From NCBI GenBank assembly GCA_944322715.1, contig CALUPT010000004.1:1-64000 (forward strand): 64,000 bases of DNA, given 5' to 3'. How positions within the stretch are numbered: position 1 is the first letter of the stretch; every line of letters starts with the position of its first letter. Source of the DNA: an uncultured Bacteroidales bacterium. GTDB taxonomy: Bacteria > Bacteroidota > Bacteroidia > Bacteroidales > UBA932. This document shows positions 58,382 through 64,000 of the stretch, one piece after another. The position numbers were made by a program, and so were the translations under genes. Below the pieces are notes generated by a model. The model was not told the origin of the DNA, ran no database searches, and was given only the letters and a program-made list of their open reading frames with translations.

Positions 58382-60550
58382 ATGAAAAATCATTTCTTGT
58401 CAATAACATTGATCGCACTTGCCCTCCTGTCCTGCAAAAAGGAGGAGGGCAGCATTGTGCCGGGAAGCGAGGCTTCCGTTTCCGCAACGGCCTGGAGCGG
58501 CCACAGCTGGCAGGAGGGCGATGCCATCGGTGTTTTCACCACTGATGGAATATCCAATGCCAAGGCAACTCTTACGGCAGGAGCCTCATCCACGGAAGGC
58601 ACTTTCACCGGAAGTTTCGGCGAAGCAGCGAAGATAGATGGAGCCTACTGGCCATACAGCGACAATGCCGGAAACAATGCGGACAACATTAAGTTTACAA
58701 TCCCGGATGAAGTCGCCCAGAAAGGGGATGACACTGACCTTTATGCATTCGCTACGGCCGTACCGGGAGCAGATGGCAAACTGGCATTCTCTCCAAGACT
58801 GGCCACATTGGAAGTCACTTTCAAGAATGTGACAGGTTCCGCTCTCGAAGGGTCCAGAATACAGAAACTCACAATCGATGCCGATGGAGCGGCATTCATG
58901 ACCGGAGTGTTCAATGTGTCGGTGGCCGATGACATGGCGCCGATTGTCAGCACGGTCGCCTCAGTCGATGGAGTGACCATGACTTTCGGGAATGCCGAAG
59001 TCACCGATCAGTTGAAAGGCTGCGCTTCCGTAGCCCCATACGTCATCGCCACACCCAAAGTGTTCAAGCTGACTGCCGTGGCGGATGGCACTTCCTATAC
59101 CTCGAATGTGACCTGCAGCAGCGGAGTCGGGACAGGAGAGACAGTGACCCTTGAATTCGATGCGGCCCAGTTCGAGCCTGCAATCGAACTGGTATGGGCC
59201 AATGCGGATTTTGAAGGCATGCCGTTCAAGATAAACTATCCTGCCATCGACAATTCGGGCAATGTATATGTGGAATCCTGCTCAAGCAGCAAGCTGACAA
59301 AACTCTCGCCTGACGGTAAAATAGCATGGCAGGCAGACATGGGTTTCACCCAAAACGGAGACAATCATATTTCTCCATCCGTAGAGCCTGATGGAAGCAT
59401 GGTCTACGCCTCAGGCGGAAGTTCCAGCGGTACAAGTACCCGTGTATGCGCATATACTGCAGACGGGGGAGACCCGGTATGGACTTTCACTGCCGACAAG
59501 TTTTTCGGTAACGGTAATAATCCGAGTCCGAATCTCAATAAAATGACCACGGCCATCGGGGAGAAGAACATATATATCGGCAACGGAGGAATGACAGGGA
59601 CGGTTATTGCCATCGACAAGGATACCGGAGGGCGTGTAGCATATATAGCCCAAAATTCCGATGGTACCGGCGGTCCTACAGGAGGCTGCGTCAGCGGTCC
59701 TGCGATATCCGCTTCCGGAGTCCTCGGCTGGACAAGCGGCTGGAACCTAGGAACAGTAAGTCAGGAAGCAATGGATAATCCTAGAAATACGCATGCAACT
59801 TATGGCGCATACGCGAACTGTCTTCTCTATTCGACAGGCGGCATGTCTGCTCCTGTCGGAGGACTTGTCTGCATGAATATAGATGGAGAAGACTGCATAA
59901 TATCCTATTTCAATCAGAAACCTGTTATGCTCAAATGTGTCAAGGCTTCCGATGTGCTGTCTGCATCTGTTCCTTCTGGTAATGGTGCTTTCAAATGGTC
60001 GTATACAATTGAAGGCAGCAACCAGGATCAGGGCGGAATCGCCGTCGGTCCTCAGGGAGAAATCATCATTCCTCTGAAGAATACCAATGGGGATGGAGGC
60101 CTTGTGGCAGTGAAGCCTGATGGAAGCGGGATTGCCTGGAAACATGCAATAGGCACGGATGTCGGAGGAGGAGCGGCAGTCGATGATGCCGGCAACATCC
60201 ATTTCATTTCCGATAAGAGTCCTGCAACATATTACATCGTGAAGCCGGATTATGAAAAGCAGACATGCGAAGTGCTCGCATCTGTCGACCTGCTCGCTCT
60301 GGCAAAATCATCTGACCTTGCCGGAGGCAGCCTCGATGACTGCGTGGTATCCAAGTCATGGACTTCCGTCATGATTGGCAATGACGGGAAGATGTATGTT
60401 TCAATCAATGCTGGTCCGGAGGAAAACCAGTACGCAAAGGGTCTTGTAATGTGTCTGGAGTACAAGGGCTGCAAGGGTCCCGGCAACACCCCATGGCCTA
60501 TGCAGGGCGCGGACTGCAGTCACACCGGAACCCAGAAAACAGTGAAATAG
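58382..60550 (+). CDS. Fimbrillin-like domain fused to PQQ-like beta-propeller, lipoprotein
   Basis: Lipobox LLSC (Cys 18). The first 270 residues have a fimbrillin (Mfa-like) pattern: WQEGDAIGVFTTDG, a Gly/Thr-rich strand, GAYWPYSDN, RLATLEVTFKNVTG. The rest (about 280-715) is a PQQ-like propeller with DNSGNVYVES, LSPDGKIAWQ, DDAGNIHFIS and a closing NTPWPMQGADCSHTG, like the propeller of the protein at 55664. The fusion is unusual; a fimbrial-type adhesive domain may present the propeller at the cell surface. It ends the operon before a strong terminator. Confidence 0.75.
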   Translation: MKNHFLSITLIALALLSCKKEEGSIVPGSEASVSATAWSGHSWQEGDAIGVFTTDGISNAKATLTAGASSTEGTFTGSFGEAAKIDGAYWPYSDNAGNNADNIKFTIPDEVAQKGDDTDLYAFATAVPGADGKLAFSPRLATLEVTFKNVTGSALEGSRIQKLTIDADGAAFMTGVFNVSVADDMAPIVSTVASVDGVTMTFGNAEVTDQLKGCASVAPYVIATPKVFKLTAVADGTSYTSNVTCSSGVGTGETVTLEFDAAQFEPAIELVWANADFEGMPFKINYPAIDNSGNVYVESCSSSKLTKLSPDGKIAWQADMGFTQNGDNHISPSVEPDGSMVYASGGSSSGTSTRVCAYTADGGDPVWTFTADKFFGNGNNPSPNLNKMTTAIGEKNIYIGNGGMTGTVIAIDKDTGGRVAYIAQNSDGTGGPTGGCVSGPAISASGVLGWTSGWNLGTVSQEAMDNPRNTHATYGAYANCLLYSTGGMSAPVGGLVCMNIDGEDCIISYFNQKPVMLKCVKASDVLSASVPSGNGAFKWSYTIEGSNQDQGGIAVGPQGEIIIPLKNTNGDGGLVAVKPDGSGIAWKHAIGTDVGGGAAVDDAGNIHFISDKSPATYYIVKPDYEKQTCEVLASVDLLALAKSSDLAGGSLDDCVVSKSWTSVMIGNDGKMYVSINAGPEENQYAKGLVMCLEYKGCKGPGNTPWPMQGADCSHTGTQKTVK

Positions 60551-60588
60551 CATTCCGGTCCCCGTAAGGACTGCGTAAATGCCTGACG

Positions 60589-60631
60589 GCCTTGCCCTCG
60601 CATCCCGAACCGGGACCGGGCAAGGCTTTTT
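60589..60631 (+). terminator. Strong Rho-independent terminator
   Basis: GCCTTGCCC (60589-60597) pairs with GGGCAAGGC (60618-60626), followed by five T (60627-60631). The loop contains a nested TCCCG/CGGGA. It ends the sigma-to-propeller operon. Confidence 0.9.
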
Positions 60632-60688
60632 CCTGTCCTTTTCCGCCCGGCTGCCGGCATGAAATGTCCGCCGGTTGCAAAAATTCAT

Positions 60689-60696
60689 TAACTTTG
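60689..60696 (+). promoter_or_regulatory. Promoter of the GH99-like gene (-7 box)
   Basis: TAACTTTG, exact match to TAnnTTTG, 18 bases upstream of the ATG at 60715. The leader is only about 12 bases. A GCAAAA copy follows directly (TTTGCGCAAA), as in several other promoters here. Confidence 0.65.
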
Positions 60697-60714
60697 CGCA
60701 AAATCAGTCATAAT

Positions 60715-61902
60715 ATGAAAAAAAGTATTGGATTACTGTCTGTTGCAGGTCTGTTGATGCTGGCCGCGGCAGCCTGCACCGGACTGCCGGATGAAACCGG
60801 TATCAGAACTACAAACGGCTATATTGTGGCGGCATACATCTGGCCATCATGCCACGATGACAGCCTTGCCCGCAAATATCTGTGGGGAGAGGGAATAGGT
60901 GAGTGGGAGATAATAAGGCAGGGTGACCCCCGTTTCAAGGGACACTATCAGCCGAAACAGCCTCTCTGGGGATATGAGATGGACAATGATCCCGAGGTGG
61001 TGGAACGCTGGATAGACACGGCAGTCGGGCACGGAGTGAATACCTTCATCTATGACTGGTACTGGTTCATGGAAGGACCGTATCTTGAAAGTGCACTGAA
61101 CGACGGGTTCCTCAAGGCCCGCAACCGGGACAGGATGAACTTCTATATAATGTGGGCAAACCATACCGTAGCGAAGAACTACTGGAACTGCCGCAGATAC
61201 GGGGATGATGACTCCATCCTGTTCACCCCGACTGTAGACTGGGAGAATTTCAAAAAGATTGTGGCAAGGATAATCAGCCGGTATTTCGTCCAGCCGAACT
61301 ATCTGAAGATAGACAACTGCCCTGTCATGGCAATCTTCGACTATGATCAGATAGTGAAGAGTTTCGGGAACGCGGCCGAGGCGGCCAGGGCTCTCGGCTA
61401 TTTCAGGTCAGAGGCAGTGAAGGCAGGATTCGACGGGATACATTTCCAGATGAACCCCGGAGGAGGATACCATCTTTCCGATGCCGAGACGGAGAGACTC
61501 ACCGCTCTGGTGGATACTCTCGGAATCAACAGCATCGCGTTCTATAACATGGGAGGCTTCGACCCGGACTATCTCAGGCACGGGGCGGATGCAATCGGAA
61601 TCAGGAAAGAATGGGATGAGGCATTCGACATCCCTGTCTTCCCGACCGTATCGATAGGCTGGGATGACACTCCGAGATTTCCTGCAAAAGGAGCGGATGA
61701 CGTGACCCGGTTCCATAACACCCCGACATCTTTCGCAGCTTTCCTTGATGAGGCCAGGCGCTATGCGGATGAACATCCGGAACAGCCTAAGATTGTGGTT
61801 ATCAATGCCTGGAACGAATGGGTGGAGGGCAGCTATCTCCTTCCTGACCGTCTGAACGGATTCGGCTATCTCGAAGCCGTGCAGGAGGTCTTTGCACAAT
61901 GA
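60715..61902 (+). CDS. GH99/WbsX-like lipoprotein
   Basis: Lipobox AAAAC (Cys 21). The domain matches the GH99/WbsX group: YIVAAYIWPSCHDD, TFIYDWYWFMEGPYLE, FYIMWANHT, IHFQMNPGG and the C-terminal NAWNEWVEGSYLLPD. GH99 enzymes act on alpha-mannosides as endo-enzymes, but many relatives are uncharacterised, so the substrate is open. As a lipoprotein it would face the periplasm or surface. The open frame extends to 60592 but crosses a terminator and promoter, so the ATG at 60715 is used. It has its own promoter. Confidence 0.85.
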   Translation: MKKSIGLLSVAGLLMLAAAACTGLPDETGIRTTNGYIVAAYIWPSCHDDSLARKYLWGEGIGEWEIIRQGDPRFKGHYQPKQPLWGYEMDNDPEVVERWIDTAVGHGVNTFIYDWYWFMEGPYLESALNDGFLKARNRDRMNFYIMWANHTVAKNYWNCRRYGDDDSILFTPTVDWENFKKIVARIISRYFVQPNYLKIDNCPVMAIFDYDQIVKSFGNAAEAARALGYFRSEAVKAGFDGIHFQMNPGGGYHLSDAETERLTALVDTLGINSIAFYNMGGFDPDYLRHGADAIGIRKEWDEAFDIPVFPTVSIGWDDTPRFPAKGADDVTRFHNTPTSFAAFLDEARRYADEHPEQPKIVVINAWNEWVEGSYLLPDRLNGFGYLEAVQEVFAQ

Positions 61903-61942
61903 TGCTGCGGCATTCAATTTGATATATGATGGCGCGGCAGGA

Positions 61943-61973
61943 TTTGAGGTCAGAGAAATCTGATGTAAATTTG
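61943..61973 (+). promoter_or_regulatory. Promoter of the GH13 gene
   Basis: TTTG (61943-61946), 19 bases, TAAATTTG (61966-61973), a full consensus pair. The leader to the ATG at 62008 is about 28 bases. The box is followed by CCGCAAAA, so TTTGC-N-GCAAA symmetry is present again. Confidence 0.8.
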
Positions 61974-62007
61974 CCGCAAAATTCAAGTGTCATCAAAAAC
62001 AATCTGA

Positions 62008-63696
62008 ATGGACAAGCCTATCATATATCAGGTGCTCCCGAGGCTGTGGGGCAACATGAATGCATCAAACATAAAGGACGGTACATTGGACCGGAACGGG
62101 ACCGGCAGATTCTCCGACATGGACTCTGCCAGTCTTGATTATTTCAAGTGGCTGGGCTGCAGCCATGTATGGTACACAGGCGTAATCCGCCATGCGACCA
62201 GGGAGTCCACACACGGATGCATGCCGTCCAATCCACAGTTCGTCAAAGGGAATGCAGGTTCTCCGTATGCGATAGTCGATTATTATGATGTAAATCCATA
62301 TCTTGCTGACAATCCTGACAATAGGATGGCCGAGTTCGAGGAACTGTTGAGAAGGACGCATGCGGCCGGGCTGAAGGCGATAATCGACTTCGTGCCCAAC
62401 CATGTCTCCAGGGATTACGGGAAGGTGAACCCGGTTGTCGGCCATCCCGTGCTCGGACAGGATGATGACAGGACAGTGCACTGGAAGCAGGAGAATGACT
62501 TCTATTATTATCCCGGAGAGGAACTTAAACTGCCTGTCCCTCCGGTACCGGGACATGGACCCTACCATGAATATCCTGCAATGGCGACAGGGAACAACTG
62601 TTTCTCTCCCGAGCCGGGGATCAACGACTGGTACGAGACCGTCAAGATCAACTATTGCGATACATGGTCGCCTACATGGGACAAGATGTACGACATAGTA
62701 CGGTTCTGGGCGGAGAAAGGGGTCGACGGCTTCCGCTGCGACATGGTGGAGCTGGTACCTTCCTCTTTCTTCAAATGGCTGATTGACAGGATACACAAGG
62801 ATTTTCCGGACATCATATTCATTGCCGAAGTTTACCAGAAAGACCTGTACCGGAAATATGTCCGGGAAGTCGGATTCGACTTTCTCTATGACAAGTCAGG
62901 CCTGTATGACACGCTGCGTGCGATAGTGGCCAAGAATGTGGATGACAACGGGATGCCGGTCGAACTGTGGCAGTCGGCAGAAGGGATTACCCGCAACTGG
63001 CAGTATCTCGGAGACATGCAGCCGTATATGCTGAACTTCCTTGAAAACCACGATGAACAGAGGTTCGCTTCGGACTTCTTCGGCAAGGATGGAGCGAATT
63101 CGTATGCCGCGCTCAATGTTGCGCTGTATCTCAATCCTGCCCCGTTCATGCTCTATATGGGAGAAGAACTCGGGGAAAGGGGAATGGATGAGGAAGGATT
63201 CAGCGGCCGGGATGGCAGGACAAGCATTTTCGACTGGTGGAGCGTAGAGTCTTTGCGCAAATTGAATGTAATAATTCACAAAGGATTATATAAATCTATC
63301 GAAAGCGGTACTATAGGCCAATCCGTTCTTGATGAAAACGGCATATCCGCAAATGAAGCGGCTGTTTTCCGCAGGTATGCCCTGGCATTGAGATTGGCGG
63401 CAAAGAGCGGCGCGGTCCGGAAAGGGATGTCATACGACCTGTGCTACTGCAACGCTTCATCCGAAGGATTCGACAGGACAAGGCATTTTGCATGGCTCAG
63501 GGACTACGGCAATGAGACCCTGCTTTTTGTGGCCAATTTCTCCGGCACCGAAGCGCGGATGGAACTGACGATTCCGGAACATGCCTTCGAATGGATGGAA
63601 CTGCCGATAACTCCGATGCTCAATCCCCAGACGAGAATCAGGGTGAATGTCCCGCCCATGGATGCCACAATGTTCATCCTCTCTGAACCGGAATAG
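62008..63696 (+). CDS. Alpha-amylase-family (GH13) glycosidase, cytoplasmic
   Basis: A GH13 TIM-barrel without signal peptide. Conserved regions are: I DFVPNH (127-132), II GFRCDMVE (nucleophile Asp 245), III IAEVY (acid/base Glu 274) and IV ENHDEQR (Asp 349). The C-terminal domain (about 480-562) is a small beta-sandwich. Activity on alpha-glucans or related disaccharides is expected, but the exact specificity is not predictable. The absence of a signal peptide points to intracellular breakdown of imported oligosaccharides. It has its own consensus promoter and is convergent with the PEP-synthase-like gene, 5 bases away. Confidence 0.9.
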   Translation: MDKPIIYQVLPRLWGNMNASNIKDGTLDRNGTGRFSDMDSASLDYFKWLGCSHVWYTGVIRHATRESTHGCMPSNPQFVKGNAGSPYAIVDYYDVNPYLADNPDNRMAEFEELLRRTHAAGLKAIIDFVPNHVSRDYGKVNPVVGHPVLGQDDDRTVHWKQENDFYYYPGEELKLPVPPVPGHGPYHEYPAMATGNNCFSPEPGINDWYETVKINYCDTWSPTWDKMYDIVRFWAEKGVDGFRCDMVELVPSSFFKWLIDRIHKDFPDIIFIAEVYQKDLYRKYVREVGFDFLYDKSGLYDTLRAIVAKNVDDNGMPVELWQSAEGITRNWQYLGDMQPYMLNFLENHDEQRFASDFFGKDGANSYAALNVALYLNPAPFMLYMGEELGERGMDEEGFSGRDGRTSIFDWWSVESLRKLNVIIHKGLYKSIESGTIGQSVLDENGISANEAAVFRRYALALRLAAKSGAVRKGMSYDLCYCNASSEGFDRTRHFAWLRDYGNETLLFVANFSGTEARMELTIPEHAFEWMELPITPMLNPQTRIRVNVPPMDATMFILSEPE

Positions 63697-63701
63697 CGCC
63701 T

Positions 63702-64000
63702 CTATATGCCGATGATGGCGCGTGAGGACGAGCGGTCAATGAATGCCACAAGGTCGGCGGGAGTCCGGTAGACGGTCACATAGTCCGTCTGTTCCTCTAT
63801 ATCGAGGCCTGCAAGGGCTTCCGTATCGAACGATTCCGGACTGATGACCGTATCAATGTTGAGATATCCTATTCCGAGAGATGTTATGTTCTGGAAGAAA
63901 TGCGTGCCCTGGCTCGGTTCTATGCGGAATCCAGGAATGGCGCATTCCACTATCATTCTGGCCTCGGATATGTCGCTCCAGAGCACCGGTATTCCCAGCC
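63702..64000 (-). CDS. PEP synthase-like protein, C-terminal fragment (cut by window edge)
   Basis: The frame stays open to the end of the window; the GTG inside it is not a start. The visible C-terminus reads GIPVLWSDISEA, VECAIPGFRIEPSQGTHFFQN and LGIGYLNID, which is characteristic of the C-terminal region of Bacteroidetes PEP/pyruvate-binding phosphoenolpyruvate synthase-like proteins. Only about 99 residues can be seen, so the reaction (pyruvate to PEP) is inferred from this family match. Confidence 0.75.
   Translation of the reverse strand, partial: LGIPVLWSDISEARMIVECAIPGFRIEPSQGTHFFQNITSLGIGYLNIDTVISPESFDTEALAGLDIEEQTDYVTVYRTPADLVAFIDRSSSRAIIGI

Noticed and set aside
60592..60714. N-terminal extension of the GH99-like protein
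   Set aside because: The extension runs through the preceding terminator and the TAACTTTG promoter box, upstream of the likely transcription start.
63702..63986. Small complete 94-residue gene at the right edge
   Set aside because: The frame stays open to the window end and the sequence is the C-terminus of a large PEP synthase-like protein.

Overview
The window is chromosomal DNA from a member of the Bacteroidales. The evidence is the combination of fimbrillin (type V pilus) lipoproteins, a SusC/SusD pair with an ECF sigma and FecR-type anti-sigma, a Bacteroidetes-type LptD and a Rho with a long disordered insert. Promoter-like boxes matching the Bacteroidetes consensus TAnnTTTG sit just upstream of many genes, and recognisable Shine-Dalgarno sequences are scarce. 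Base composition is near even. I cannot fix the genus from sequence alone. No rRNA, tRNA, CRISPR array, insertion sequence or phage gene is visible.

Layout. 1-2460: mnmE on the minus strand with its terminator and promoter region. 2461-13930: a nine-gene plus-strand fimbrial locus with two DUF3575 proteins, a DUF5119 lipoprotein, four fimbrillin-family lipoproteins in two paralogous pairs, a large OmpA-like/TPR-like protein and an outer-membrane barrel. 14096-18430: carA-carB. 18431-20385: a small variable patch with a 35-bp tandem repeat, a META-domain lipoprotein, an AT-richer orphan WbsX-like gene and a hairpin-rich stretch that could be a small RNA. 20386-25238: rho and lptD on minus. 25379-31236: amidase, MCE (MlaD-like) protein, dnaA, pepD, rpe. 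31261-32034: birA on minus, divergent from rsfS-ftsH-cdsA-psd-CNNM/CBS protein (32090-37375). 46764-37387: a compact six-gene minus-strand operon ligA-yihY-rel-(Ig-like lipoprotein)-(OM barrel)-ispG with overlapping or nearly touching genes. 46966-48201: PPi-dependent phosphofructokinase, then a small unknown membrane protein.

49141-63696 is the most distinctive accessory region. An ECF sigma, a FecR-like anti-sigma and a SusC carrying an STN signalling domain form a trans-envelope switch. They are followed by SusD, a PKD + beta-propeller lipoprotein, a lipoprotein glycerophosphodiester phosphodiesterase, a fimbrillin-like + beta-propeller fusion lipoprotein and a strong terminator. Two further genes with their own promoters encode a GH99/WbsX-like lipoprotein and a cytoplasmic GH13 enzyme. 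I read this as an unusual polysaccharide-utilisation locus that may handle a glycan carrying phosphodiester groups; the substrate is inference. The window ends inside a PEP-synthase-like gene on minus.

Several start codons were moved downstream of the longest open frame because the long frame begins upstream of, or inside, a recognisable promoter (amidase, rsfS, psd, GH99-like gene) or with a weak TTG/GTG codon.
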